DNA from: Subsaxibacter sp. CAU 1640
GTDB taxonomy: Bacteria > Bacteroidota > Bacteroidia > Flavobacteriales > Flavobacteriaceae
NCBI RefSeq assembly: GCF_023156585.1
Contig: NZ_JALNMI010000003.1
Coordinates: 434,001-498,000 of the forward strand
Length of the DNA stretch: 64,000 bases
Direction of reading: 5' to 3'
Shown: positions 6,682 through 15,233 of the stretch, piece after piece
Layout of the letters: each line of letters begins with the position of its first letter
Numbering within the stretch: the first letter of the stretch is position 1
Made by a program: the position numbers and the translations under genes
Notes under the pieces: generated by a model
What the model was told of the DNA's origin: nothing
The model's database searches: none
What the model saw: the letters and a program-made list of their open reading frames with translations, nothing else

Positions 6682-7446
6682 ATGAGATACTTTTTTACTC
6701 TGTTATGTTATGCAGTAGGCTTAGTGGCAACCGCTCAAAATACAGCCATCGGAAATAATGAAAAACTGACCTTTTCTGCCTCCTATAATATGTCTGGCTT
6801 GCTTACTGAAATCGCACAGGTAGTTATGGAAACTAGCGAAGTTAAAACGTCGAATAGTACACTTCTCAAATTGAAATGTACGGCTGCCACCTACTCTAGT
6901 TTTGATAGTTATTTCAAAATACGTGATTTGTATGAAAGCTATGTGAGCCCAACAACGTTGACGCCTTACCTATATAAGCGAGACATCAATGAAGGTAGTT
7001 ATTACAAGTTTGAACAATATAAGTTCAATCATAAGTCTAAAAGTGTGAGCAGCACTATGAAGAAACGTAAAAGTGAAGAGAACAAAACCGTTTCCATTGG
7101 CTCCAATACACGCGATATTGTATCGACTATTTACCACATTCGTAACTTGGATATCTCGCAAGCGTCTCCTGGTGATGCCCAGAATTTTACTTTTTTGTTT
7201 GATAATGAAGAGTTAGTAATCAATGTAAAATATTTAAGAAAAGAAACCATTAATACCAATCTTGGCAAAAAAGAATGTTATAAGTTAGCCGTAAGTCTTA
7301 AAAATGATGATGCATTGAAAGGTACCAACGAAAACTTATTGTGGTTGACGGCTGATGGAAACAAATTACCAGTGTATGCAAAATTCAAGATAGCCGTAGG
7401 TACTGGAGAATTGAAATTGAAATCTGCCACAGGTTTAAAAAACTAA
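6682..7446 (+). CDS. DUF3108 domain exported protein
   Basis: From the ATG at 6682 the protein has 254 residues. It begins with a signal peptide (RYFFTLLCYAVGLVATAQ) cleaved after about residue 19. The rest matches the DUF3108 family, periplasmic or envelope proteins with a beta-rich fold: GEKLTF-like opening NNEKLTFSASYNMSGLL, then VSPTTLTPYLYKRDINEG and a closing LWLTADGNKLPVYAKFKI. The family's function is unknown. The next gene, a small membrane protein, starts 4 nt after its stop, so the two should be co-transcribed and may work together at the envelope. Confidence 0.8.
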   Translation: MRYFFTLLCYAVGLVATAQNTAIGNNEKLTFSASYNMSGLLTEIAQVVMETSEVKTSNSTLLKLKCTAATYSSFDSYFKIRDLYESYVSPTTLTPYLYKRDINEGSYYKFEQYKFNHKSKSVSSTMKKRKSEENKTVSIGSNTRDIVSTIYHIRNLDISQASPGDAQNFTFLFDNEELVINVKYLRKETINTNLGKKECYKLAVSLKNDDALKGTNENLLWLTADGNKLPVYAKFKIAVGTGELKLKSATGLKN

Positions 7447-7450
7447 TATT

Positions 7451-7837
7451 ATGAGACGACTTTTTATCATCCTAGGTTTTATTGCCTCTATTTTGGCGGT
7501 GATTCTGTCTGTGACACCTTTATCTAAAATAGCCTACATTCCGGCATTATTTGCATTGGTGTTTGGTTTGGCAGCCTTTTACTTTTCGAGACAGAAACAA
7601 TATCCAAAGAAATCCATTCAATTGATTTTTTTATTGACCATCATTTCCTTGATTCTCACCACGTACAAGGCTATTTTTAGTGTGGCGGAAGTAGGTGATT
7701 TGGAAACGCTGGAGCAAAAGGAAAAAGAGTCGGAAGAAAAGGCAATTCAAGAGTTGGATGAATTGAATATTGAGGATATTGAAACCAATGATCCTGATGA
7801 GATGCCAAATTTTAACGGAGATAATTCCGATCAGTAA
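7451..7837 (+). CDS. Small membrane protein with acidic cytosolic tail
   Basis: The 128-residue product has two adjacent N-terminal hydrophobic segments (about residues 3-22 and 27-45) and a third at about 56-78. These are followed by a tail of about 45 residues rich in Glu and Asp (EQKEKESEEKAIQELDELN and onward). I do not recognise a named family. It forms a two-gene operon with the DUF3108 gene and is followed by its own terminator. The acidic tail suggests a protein or metal contact, but that is a guess. Confidence 0.65.
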   Translation: MRRLFIILGFIASILAVILSVTPLSKIAYIPALFALVFGLAAFYFSRQKQYPKKSIQLIFLLTIISLILTTYKAIFSVAEVGDLETLEQKEKESEEKAIQELDELNIEDIETNDPDEMPNFNGDNSDQ

Positions 7838-7862
7838 TTAAAAGTTTTATGTAAATTATATT

Positions 7863-7886
7863 AAGGGAATGCTTCGGTTTTCCCTT
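7863..7886 (+). terminator. Terminator after the DUF3108 operon
   Basis: AAGGGA (7863-7868) pairs with TCCCTT (7881-7886) over a loop containing CTTCGG, and eight Ts follow. Confidence 0.8.
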
Positions 7887-7924
7887 TTTTTTCACGTTAT
7901 TTGGCTTGCTATTAAGGGATTATT

Positions 7925-8959
7925 ATGAAAGTATTACTGGTTGTGTCAGTACTTACTATAGTAGGTGCATGTGCTCACAAACGCCATAGTGAGAAGTTAG
8001 CCGACTTAAAAGACGGCATTCGGTTTGAGCAAGAAAACCACATTTCTGAATTTGCAAGCACCATAAAAGCCAGTGATCTAAAATCTATTGTCTATGAACT
8101 TTCTTCCAATGACAATGAAGGTCGAAAAACAGGTACTTACGGTCATAATAGGGCTTCCAAATTTATAAAGGATTATTACATCAAAAAGCAAATCGCTTCT
8201 CCATTGGGAGGTGAGAATTATTATCAAAGCATTCCTAAATCTTTTCTGTCTAAAGACTTCAATAGTTCGCAAAATGTGATAGCCTATATTAAAGGTTCCG
8301 AGTTTCCCGAAGAAGTCTTAATCATATCTGCACATTCAGACCATCTCGGTATGGAAAACAATATTGTCAATCCAGGAGCTGATGATAATGCTTCCGGCAC
8401 TGCAGCAATTATGGAAATTGCCGAGGCATTCAAGACAGCACAATTGAATGGATTTACACCAAAACGAAGCATCGTTTTTTTACATCTAACTGGTGAAGAA
8501 GAAGGACTTTATGGCTCTCGATACTATATTGAGCATCCTGTTTTTTCATTGAACAATACTGTTGCCAATCTTAACATTGATATGATAGGACGTATTGATG
8601 ACAGACACAAAGACAATCCTAATTATATATATCTCATTGGGTCTGATCGTATCAGCACTGAACTCCATTATATATCGGAAGAGGCAAATGCTGAATTCAC
8701 CCAGCTCGACCTCGATTACAGGTACAATGCCGAGAATGACCCTAATAGATACTATTACAGATCCGATCATTATAATTTTGCACAAATGGGTATCCCTGTC
8801 ATTTTTTACTTCAATGGCGAACACGAAGATTATCACCAGCCCAGCGACACAGCCGACAAACTGAATTATGACCTGCTCGAAAAGCGCACCAAGCTCATAT
8901 TCGCTACGGCATGGTATGTTGCCAACAACACTCAAAGGCTGGTGCCAGAAACATTATAA
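7925..8959 (+). CDS. M28 family zinc metallopeptidase, lipoprotein
   Basis: The product has 344 residues with a lipobox (VGAC, Cys16), so it should be an exported lipoprotein. The M28 (aminopeptidase/glutamate carboxypeptidase fold) zinc ligands are all visible: H137 (SAHSDH), bridging D153 (GADDN), E192 beside catalytic E191 (TGEEEG), D219 (NIDMIGR) and H304 (DYHQPSD). It would cleave N-terminal residues from peptides at two zinc ions. Unlike the next gene it has no protease-associated (PA) insert, which explains the shorter length. It lies 83 nt upstream of a longer paralogue that keeps the same motifs in the same order, so the pair arose by duplication. Confidence 0.9.
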   Translation: MKVLLVVSVLTIVGACAHKRHSEKLADLKDGIRFEQENHISEFASTIKASDLKSIVYELSSNDNEGRKTGTYGHNRASKFIKDYYIKKQIASPLGGENYYQSIPKSFLSKDFNSSQNVIAYIKGSEFPEEVLIISAHSDHLGMENNIVNPGADDNASGTAAIMEIAEAFKTAQLNGFTPKRSIVFLHLTGEEEGLYGSRYYIEHPVFSLNNTVANLNIDMIGRIDDRHKDNPNYIYLIGSDRISTELHYISEEANAEFTQLDLDYRYNAENDPNRYYYRSDHYNFAQMGIPVIFYFNGEHEDYHQPSDTADKLNYDLLEKRTKLIFATAWYVANNTQRLVPETL

Positions 8960-9042
8960 TTTTAGTTAAAATGTGTTAAAGAGAAGAGTGCAAAAAGTTC
9001 ATATTTCGTATTTTGCAAGCTTATAATAAATAATCCCCTTTT

Positions 9043-10629
9043 ATGAAAAAATCTCTCCTATTGGTTAGCATCGCTTTTATCGTATTGAGTTGCGGCAGCC
9101 AGCAAAAAAATGGCAATGCAGATGCAACTGCTACAAAAAAGGAAGCCGACCCGACAGCTTATGGCACCACTATCACTTCAGCCGAACTCCAAGAAATGCT
9201 CTACACTTATGCTTCTGATGAGTTTGAGGGACGTAATACTGGCGATAAAGGACAAAAAATTGCAGTAGAGTATCTAAAAGATAAGTACGTTGCTATGGGT
9301 ATCTCTTCTGCATTACCAAATGGTAATTATTTTCAAAATGTACCATTGGAGAAACAGAAATCTCCGGATGTGAAACTCACATTAAATGGAAAATCCTTTG
9401 AGAAGAATGAGGATTTCGTGGTGTATGGCTCTTCAAGTTCCCAAAGTTTTTCAGCAAATGAAATAGTCTATGTTGGTTACGGAATAGACAGTGATACTTA
9501 TTCAGATTATAACAATTTAGACGTTAAGGGTAAAATTGTAATAGCACGTGAGGGAGAACCTAAAAATAAGGCTGGAGTCTATACTGTTTCTGGCACTACG
9601 GAAGGCTCAAAATGGTCTAATGGCAGACAAGGGCTTTCTTCCAAAAGAGATGCTGCAAAAGAACGCGGCGCCAAAGCATTGTTCTTAATGGATTCTGAAA
9701 TGTTTGATAGATACCTACCTTATTATAAAGCTCAAGACGATTCAGGAACGGCTGGGAGAATTTCATTGAAAAACACAGAACAGGAAATGATAACATTTTT
9801 GATCAGTGCCGAATTGGGCTCTGAATTTATAAAAGACATCAATGAAAATACGACTCCTCGAGTGGTTGCCAATAAAGTTTCTGCAGAAGTAACAAGTAAC
9901 TCTGAAGAATTGTATTCGGAAAATGTAGCAGCCTTTATTAAAGGTTCAGAAAAACCAAATGAAATTATCGTCATTTCGGCCCATTTAGATCATGAAGGCA
10001 TCAAAGGTGGAGAAATCTATAATGGTGCAGATGATGATGGCTCTGGCACAGTGGCAATATTGGAAATAGCCCAGGCGTTCAAAAAAGCTGTTGATGATGG
10101 CTACAAACCAAAAAGATCGATCTTATTTTTACATGTTACTGGAGAAGAAAAAGGTCTATTGGGTTCTCGCTACTACACAGATTTTGATCCTATTTTTCCT
10201 TTGGAAAACACTGTAGCCGACTTGAATATTGATATGATAGGCAGAGTTGATGCGAAACACAATGAAAACAGAAATTATGTATATCTAATTGGTTCAGATA
10301 AGTTGAGTTCAGAACTGCATAAGTTGTCAGAAGAGGTTAACAATAAATATTCAAAAATGACCTTGGATTATACTTATAATGATGAAAATGATCCAAATCG
10401 CTATTATTATCGCTCTGACCATTACAACTTTGCAAAAAACAATATTCCGGTGATTTTCTATTTTAATGGAACACATGATGATTATCACAAACCTACAGAT
10501 ACACCAGATAAAATTCAATATGATTTATTAGAGTCAAGAACTCGCCTGGTATTTTATACCGCTTGGGAATTGGCAAACAGACCAAATAGAATAGTGGTTG
10601 ATAAAGCAACCGAAAAGTCTGCTAATTAA
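9043..10629 (+). CDS. M28 family zinc metallopeptidase with PA domain, lipoprotein
   Basis: The product has 528 residues with lipobox LSC at Cys17. A protease-associated domain of about 130 residues (roughly 130-260: VYVGYGIDSD, KGKIVIAREGEP, AKERGAKALFLMD) sits between the N-terminal helix region and the catalytic part. The zinc site is intact: H314, D330, E369 beside catalytic E368, D397 and H482. It is a secreted or surface aminopeptidase, probably feeding peptide uptake. The catalytic half closely follows the preceding gene (for example RYYYRSDHYNFA in both). A strong terminator follows. Confidence 0.92.
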   Translation: MKKSLLLVSIAFIVLSCGSQQKNGNADATATKKEADPTAYGTTITSAELQEMLYTYASDEFEGRNTGDKGQKIAVEYLKDKYVAMGISSALPNGNYFQNVPLEKQKSPDVKLTLNGKSFEKNEDFVVYGSSSSQSFSANEIVYVGYGIDSDTYSDYNNLDVKGKIVIAREGEPKNKAGVYTVSGTTEGSKWSNGRQGLSSKRDAAKERGAKALFLMDSEMFDRYLPYYKAQDDSGTAGRISLKNTEQEMITFLISAELGSEFIKDINENTTPRVVANKVSAEVTSNSEELYSENVAAFIKGSEKPNEIIVISAHLDHEGIKGGEIYNGADDDGSGTVAILEIAQAFKKAVDDGYKPKRSILFLHVTGEEKGLLGSRYYTDFDPIFPLENTVADLNIDMIGRVDAKHNENRNYVYLIGSDKLSSELHKLSEEVNNKYSKMTLDYTYNDENDPNRYYYRSDHYNFAKNNIPVIFYFNGTHDDYHKPTDTPDKIQYDLLESRTRLVFYTAWELANRPNRIVVDKATEKSAN

Positions 10630-10654
10630 TTCTCATATTTAATCAAAAGTTACG

Positions 10655-10678
10655 AGCCTTTCAATTATAAGAAAGGCT
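10655..10678 (+). terminator. Terminator after the M28 genes
   Basis: AGCCTTTC (10655-10662) pairs with GAAAGGCT (10671-10678), followed by a T-run. It separates the peptidase genes from the riboswitch behind it. Confidence 0.85.
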
Positions 10679-10741
10679 TTTTTATTTGTTAAAACATTCT
10701 AAAAGATATTTTTTGCATTCCTCTTTTTTGTATCTTTATGA

Positions 10742-10818
10742 TGTATTGGGGTGCTGATCATTGTGGCTGAGATTATACCCATTGTACTGCCTCTGATAAT
10801 GCAGAGCATAGGAATACA
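10742..10818 (+). ncRNA. TPP riboswitch (THI element), orphan
   Basis: The conserved thiamine-pyrophosphate aptamer core is present in order. P1 is formed by TGTATT (10742-10747) and AATACA (10813-10818). GGGGTGC follows, then GGCTGAGATTATACCC with the pyrimidine-sensing CTGAGA, then P5 CTCTG (10791-10795) with CAGAG (10802-10806) around the invariant ATAATG loop, and GCATAGGAA at the end. The element is 77 nt, normal for the class. A TATCTTTA promoter-like box lies at 10731-10738. A terminator-like hairpin follows at 10824-10862, as in an expression platform. No thiamine gene or any other plus-strand gene follows: the next gene is tRNA-His on the opposite strand. Confidence 0.88.
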
Positions 10819-10823
10819 ACAAG

Positions 10824-10862
10824 CAAAGGGAACGAGCAATTTAATAATTGTTGTTCCCTTTG
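10824..10862 (+). terminator. Hairpin downstream of the TPP riboswitch (expression platform)
   Basis: CAAAGGGAAC (10824-10833) pairs with GTTCCCTTTG (10853-10862); the stem continues through GCAAT with ATTGT around a TTAATA loop. The T-run after it is weak (TTATTTT). It lies 5 nt after the aptamer, where a TPP-controlled terminator is expected. Confidence 0.7.
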
Positions 10863-10889
10863 TTATTTTCTGAAAACGCTTGGAATAAA

Positions 10890-10917
10890 AAAAGCCCTCA
10901 CTCTCGTGAAGGCTTTT
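10890..10917. terminator. Bidirectional terminator between riboswitch and tRNA-His
   Basis: AAAAGCC (10890-10896) pairs with GGCTTTT (10911-10917), with an inner TCAC/GTGA stem around TCTC. The A-run on the left serves the minus-strand tRNA-His transcript. Confidence 0.75.
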
Positions 10918-10924
10918 GAAACTG

Positions 10925-10999
10925 GGTGGAAGATGGGGCTCGAACCCACGACCCTCGGTACCACAAACCGATGCTCTAACCAACTGAGCTACAACCACC
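10925..10999 (-). tRNA. tRNA-His (anticodon GTG)
   Basis: Read on the minus strand the gene starts GGTGGTTGTAGCTCAG, where the first G can serve as the extra G-1 of tRNA-His, opposite C73. The anticodon loop is TTTGTGG with GTG, and the T-arm is GTGGGTTCGAGCCCCAT. The 3' acceptor strand reads CTTCCACC, so positions 5-68 and 6-67 are T-T oppositions while the other pairs hold. Translated, this gene gives the well-known spurious peptide VVVAQLVRASVCG. Confidence 0.92.
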
Positions 11000-11087
11000 A
11001 TTTTCAATTGGACTGCAAATGTATATTATTTCCGTTTTTCTACAAAACTTTTTATTCAAATTAAGAATAAAAAAATAAATGTTCATT

Positions 11088-11804
11088 CTATATTAAATCG
11101 AACAAGCTTTCAACACCTGCATAACGTTCCACAGTGAAACCCTCGCCATACTCTACTCCTATCAATCTACCCAAATCTCTTGCTCTGTATTTTACGCTAT
11201 CTGTAAAGTTTTTACTGGATATTGGCGTTTCGGGCAGTTTACTTTTTGGATCATAAAATTGCGTTTGGTATGCCAAAACAGCTTTCATTTTGACATCAAT
11301 AAATCCTGAAACATCGACCACTATATCTGGCTCGATATTCTTCCATTGAATATAATGATAGACCTGTTTAGGACGCCAATGTTCTTGTGACTTTCCATCC
11401 ATTTCAGTTTCAATCTTCATCAATCCACTCAAAAAACAGGCATCGCTTACCAATTGACTTCCCCTTCCGTGATCGATATGTCGATCTTCAACAGCATTGC
11501 ACAAAACAATTTCAGGTTGATACTTACGAATCATTTTGATGACTTCCAACTGATGCTGTTTGTCATTCACGAAAAACCCATCTGCAAATGCTAGGTTTTC
11601 TCTAACAGCAACTCCCAATATTTCTGAAGCTGCAGCGGCTTCAACACTTCTGGTTTGCTCTGTGCCTCTAGTACCTAGTTCTCCACGAGTCAAGTCAACA
11701 ATGCCAACTTTTTTCCCTCTTTGAACTTCTTTTGCTATTGTTGCACCACAACCCAATTCTACGTCATCGGGATGGGAACCAAAAGCGAGTATATCTAATT
11801 TCAT
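11088..11804 (-). CDS. bshB1: Bacillithiol biosynthesis deacetylase BshB1
   Basis: The LmbE/PIG-L fold deacetylase removes the acetyl group from GlcNAc-malate, the second step in making the low-molecular-weight thiol bacillithiol. From the ATG at 11804 it has 238 residues, the usual length, and opens MKLDILAFGSHPDDVELG. The zinc-binding AHPDD-type motif is SHPDD (H11, D13, D14), and the third ligand lies in HIDHGRG (H112). An upstream in-frame ATG at 11819 would overlap the preceding gene by 14 nt; the later start matches the family and leaves a 1-nt gap. It is the last gene of a minus-strand operon with a PLP sulfur-metabolism enzyme and a TMEM175-like channel. The AT-rich hairpin at 11051-11071 may end the transcript. 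Confidence 0.92.
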   Translation of the reverse strand: MKLDILAFGSHPDDVELGCGATIAKEVQRGKKVGIVDLTRGELGTRGTEQTRSVEAAAASEILGVAVRENLAFADGFFVNDKQHQLEVIKMIRKYQPEIVLCNAVEDRHIDHGRGSQLVSDACFLSGLMKIETEMDGKSQEHWRPKQVYHYIQWKNIEPDIVVDVSGFIDVKMKAVLAYQTQFYDPKSKLPETPISSKNFTDSVKYRARDLGRLIGVEYGEGFTVERYAGVESLFDLI

Positions 11805-11805
11805 A

Positions 11806-12390
11806 TTATTTATGTTCATTTTTTAGTGCATTCTCAATACGTGTATCTGGCAACAGCCACATAATGGCCACCAAAATATACATTGCACCACTAATCCAAA
11901 TATTCAGGAAGGCTCCAAAGATTCCAATGATATATAACACAGGTGAAATCTTCCCTTTCAAATCTTTACCCAATGCTTTTGCCAATAAAAATTCTTTTCC
12001 GTGACTGGAAATAATTAGGCTTTGCAAGATGAAATAGGCGATAGCTGCAAATAAAAGGACGACACCATACAAAAAAACGGATGCCGTTGTAAAGTGATTT
12101 TCGCCCATCCAACCCGTAACGAAAGGTACCAGAGACAACCAAAACAATAAATGCATATTAGCCCAAAGTATTTTGCCCGTTACGTGTTTCACCGTTTGCA
12201 TCATATGATGGTGGTTGTTCCAATAAATGGCGAGATAGATAAAGCTTAAAACATAACTTCCAAAAACAGGAAGCAATCCTTTTAAATCTTCAAACTCCCC
12301 ACCGTGAGGCACTTTCAACTCCAGTACCATAATGGTTATGACAATTGCCAAAACACCATCTGTAAACGCTTCTAACCTTCCTTTCGTCAT
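11806..12390 (-). CDS. TMEM175 / DUF1211 family potassium channel-like protein
   Basis: The product is 194 residues with about six hydrophobic segments. The family signature RxxxFSDGV appears as RLEAFTDGVLAI at residues 5-16, in the first transmembrane helix, where bacterial TMEM175 proteins line the pore. HHHMM after the second segment also fits the family. Bacterial members are K+-permeable channels made of four one-repeat subunits. It sits 8 nt after the PLP enzyme gene and 1 nt before bshB1, so it is co-transcribed with thiol metabolism genes; no functional link is known to me. Confidence 0.85.
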   Translation of the reverse strand: MTKGRLEAFTDGVLAIVITIMVLELKVPHGGEFEDLKGLLPVFGSYVLSFIYLAIYWNNHHHMMQTVKHVTGKILWANMHLLFWLSLVPFVTGWMGENHFTTASVFLYGVVLLFAAIAYFILQSLIISSHGKEFLLAKALGKDLKGKISPVLYIIGIFGAFLNIWISGAMYILVAIMWLLPDTRIENALKNEHK

Positions 12391-12398
12391 AAAAATGT

Positions 12399-13574
12399 TT
12401 ATTCTTGAGTTTGCAGTTTTGTTGCCTTTACTTTAGCAACGGCTTGCTCGATATCCTCAATCAAATCTGGTTTAGATTCAATACCAACTGAAAATCGAAT
12501 TAAATTATCACTGATCCCAATAGCTTTTCTTTCTTCGGAAGATAACAATGCGTGGGATGTTTTATGAGGCGATAGCATTGTGCTTTCAACACCTGCCAAA
12601 CTGCCTGAAGGTTTGATGAGTTTTAATGCTTTTTGGAATTGAGAAGCATCCAAACCTTCAGTCAATTCAAAAGATAGCATTCCTCCAAAACCTTTCATTT
12701 GAGATTTGGCTAGATCATATTGTGGATGCGACTTCAAGCCTGGATAAAAAACCTTATTGACATCTTCATGCTCCGAAAGATATTTAGCCAATTTCTTCGC
12801 GTTCCTGTTTTGAGCCTTCACTCGCAATGCCAAGGTTTTCATACTGCGTTCTAACATCCACACCGTGAAATCACTCAAGCTTCCACCCAAATTTTTTGCG
12901 ACGTTCCAAATAATCTCCTTATGAGCGTTGCTACAAGCAACAGCGCCTGCAAGTATATCAGAATGCCCAGCCAAATATTTAGTGGCAGAATGTATGACGA
13001 TATCGATACCAAAATCGATAGGGTTTTGATTCACAGGACTCGCAAAGGTATTATCGATGGTTGTGAGAATACCTTTTGATTTGGCCAAATCTGCCACACC
13101 TTTGATGTCGGTAATAGTCAACAATGGATTCGATGGAGTTTCGATATGAATAAGTTTCGTATTTGCTTGAATCGCTGCTTCAAAATCAGCCACTTCATAG
13201 CCATCTGTGAAGGTGTATTCAATTCCATATTTATGAAATTCTTCCTTAATAAAATTACTTGTGCCGCCGTAAAGCGTATTCTGTACCACGATATGGTCGC
13301 CTTTCTTAAGAAACGCCAAAAATGTTGTACTGATAGCTGCCATTCCACTGCCAAAAATCATAGCTGCTTCGGAATGCTCCAAAGCTGCAATTTTCTTGGA
13401 AAGATATTCTTGGTTAGGCGTATTAAAATAGCGAGGGTATCTTTTGACATCAACTTCATCAAATTGATACGAGGTGGAAAGATAGATTGGTGACACAGCA
13501 CCCTTGAATTGTTCGTCCTTTATTTCACCAACGTGGGTGCAAATAGTATTTAAACCGTACTTGGATTTTGACAT
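12399..13574 (-). CDS. Cys/Met metabolism PLP enzyme (cystathionine gamma-synthase / gamma-lyase family)
   Basis: The product has 391 residues, the normal size of the family. The PLP-binding lysine is K199 in SATKYLAGHSD. D174 (TIDNTFASP), which contacts the pyridine nitrogen, and Y102 in the LYGGT motif are also present. The SGMAA stretch near residue 76 binds the cofactor phosphate. Members add or remove thiol groups at the gamma carbon of homoserine or cysteine derivatives. Sequence alone does not separate cystathionine gamma-synthase from methionine gamma-lyase or cystathionine gamma-lyase. Here it heads an operon with the TMEM175-like gene and bshB1, and a role in cysteine supply for bacillithiol would fit. 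Confidence 0.9.
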   Translation of the reverse strand: MSKSKYGLNTICTHVGEIKDEQFKGAVSPIYLSTSYQFDEVDVKRYPRYFNTPNQEYLSKKIAALEHSEAAMIFGSGMAAISTTFLAFLKKGDHIVVQNTLYGGTSNFIKEEFHKYGIEYTFTDGYEVADFEAAIQANTKLIHIETPSNPLLTITDIKGVADLAKSKGILTTIDNTFASPVNQNPIDFGIDIVIHSATKYLAGHSDILAGAVACSNAHKEIIWNVAKNLGGSLSDFTVWMLERSMKTLALRVKAQNRNAKKLAKYLSEHEDVNKVFYPGLKSHPQYDLAKSQMKGFGGMLSFELTEGLDASQFQKALKLIKPSGSLAGVESTMLSPHKTSHALLSSEERKAIGISDNLIRFSVGIESKPDLIEDIEQAVAKVKATKLQTQE

Positions 13575-13616
13575 TGCTTTACAGATTATTTGGTGTTTAA
13601 AATTACAAATTATCTA

Positions 13617-15023
13617 CTAGACTTGGGTGGTTTTCCAAGTTCCTTTTTTAAACCAAATATAGCCTACAATCGTAACCAAAACCTCTGCTGCAGTGATAGC
13701 ACAAAACACTCCGATAGGTCCAGCATTGAAGGTAATAGCTATCAAATACGCTATCGGCAACTGGAATAGCCAAAAACAAATCAAATTGATATAGGTTGGT
13801 GTTTTGGTATCTCCTGCTCCATTGAACGATTGAATAATCACCATACCATATCCAAAGAAAATGTAGCCTGATGCCAATATTCTTAAGCATAAACTGCCAT
13901 ATTTTACGACTTCAGGGGTTGTGTTGAACCACGATATGATTTGTGGCGCAAACAGCAAATACACGATGGATACCATTCCCATAAAAAAGGCATTGTATTT
14001 TGAAGTGATGTGCACAGAACGTTCGGCTCTATCTGGCTGCCCTGCACCAAGATTTTGTCCCACGAGCGTTGCGGCGGCATTGCTCATTCCCCAAGCTGGC
14101 ATAATGGTAAACATCATCACACGAATGGCGATGGTGTAACCTGCCAATACTTCGCTACCAAATTCACTCATAATTCGCATTAAAAACACCCAACTCGAAG
14201 TACCAATAATGAATTGACCTATTCCTCCGAGCGATACTTTTATCAAATTGAGCATCACAGCAGAACGTACGACCAAGTCTTTAATTCTTATTTTTATTTT
14301 ACTATAGCCATAAAATAAAATCATCAATTGAAAAATAACAGCTGTTCCTCTTCCAATGGTGGTGGCAATGGCAGCTCCTTCGACTCCATACGCAGGAATT
14401 GGTCCAAAACCAAATATGAACATTGGGTCCAAAATAATGTTCAATCCATTCGAAAGAATAAGTGTCCACATCGCAACTGATGCATTGCCGGCACCTCTAA
14501 AAATAGCGTTGATAAGGAACAATAGCATAATGGTGACATTACCACCCAATAACCATTGGGTGTAGCCATAACCTTCGGCTATCAAATCAGGTTCGGCTCC
14601 CATCAGACCCAAAATCTCTTTAGCATAAATAATTCCAACAGCGCTGACTATGATGGACACTAAAACTCCAAGAATGATAACCTGTACGGCAGCTCTCGAG
14701 GCACCATCCAAATCTTTTTCGCCTACTCGCCTGGCAACAATTGCGGTTGCTGCCATACTCAATCCAATGGCAACTGCATAAACCAGTGTTATGACTGACT
14801 CCGTAAGACCAATAGTCGCGACGGCATTGACACTTACTTTTGAAACGTAAAGAATATCAACCAACGCAAAAATCGACTCCATAAGCATTTCCAATATCAT
14901 CGGAATGGATAACATAAAAATAGCTCGTCGGATACTGATGGCTGTTAAATCTTGTTCTTTACCTCTAACTGCTACGATAAAGAATCCTATAAATTGTTTG
15001 AAAGATATTTTATTTGATTGCAT
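13617..15023 (-). CDS. MATE family efflux transporter
   Basis: The 468-residue integral membrane protein has two homologous six-helix halves with the typical MATE features: a cytosolic N-terminus, SIPMILEMLMESIFALVDI in helix 1, GLTESV and a VGQNLGAGQPDRA loop at the start of the second half. It would export cationic drugs or metabolites in exchange for Na+ or H+. The substrate cannot be predicted. It is a single minus-strand gene, separated by about 42 nt from the PLP enzyme gene downstream and by 210 nt without a gene from the divergent HAD gene upstream. Confidence 0.92.
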   Translation of the reverse strand: MQSNKISFKQFIGFFIVAVRGKEQDLTAISIRRAIFMLSIPMILEMLMESIFALVDILYVSKVSVNAVATIGLTESVITLVYAVAIGLSMAATAIVARRVGEKDLDGASRAAVQVIILGVLVSIIVSAVGIIYAKEILGLMGAEPDLIAEGYGYTQWLLGGNVTIMLLFLINAIFRGAGNASVAMWTLILSNGLNIILDPMFIFGFGPIPAYGVEGAAIATTIGRGTAVIFQLMILFYGYSKIKIRIKDLVVRSAVMLNLIKVSLGGIGQFIIGTSSWVFLMRIMSEFGSEVLAGYTIAIRVMMFTIMPAWGMSNAAATLVGQNLGAGQPDRAERSVHITSKYNAFFMGMVSIVYLLFAPQIISWFNTTPEVVKYGSLCLRILASGYIFFGYGMVIIQSFNGAGDTKTPTYINLICFWLFQLPIAYLIAITFNAGPIGVFCAITAAEVLVTIVGYIWFKKGTWKTTQV

Positions 15024-15233
15024 AAAAGTTTATTGAAAGTGAACATTGCTGAAGGCAAAATGCATTCAACCTAAAAGTGTCGATTTCAAGAAGTTCGACA
15101 AACGGCATATTTTATCTATACAATCATAGGCATCGCAAATATCTTAAAAATTAACCGAAAGTTCAAAACGATTTTTAGGGATTGTAAGTCATTTCCATTA
15201 TATTCGTAATTGCTATTAATAAATTACTAACCA

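Noticed and set aside
10699-11007. Minus-strand frame of 102 codons
   Set aside because: It covers tRNA-His and the riboswitch; VVVAQLVRASVCG is the known false peptide of tRNA-His.
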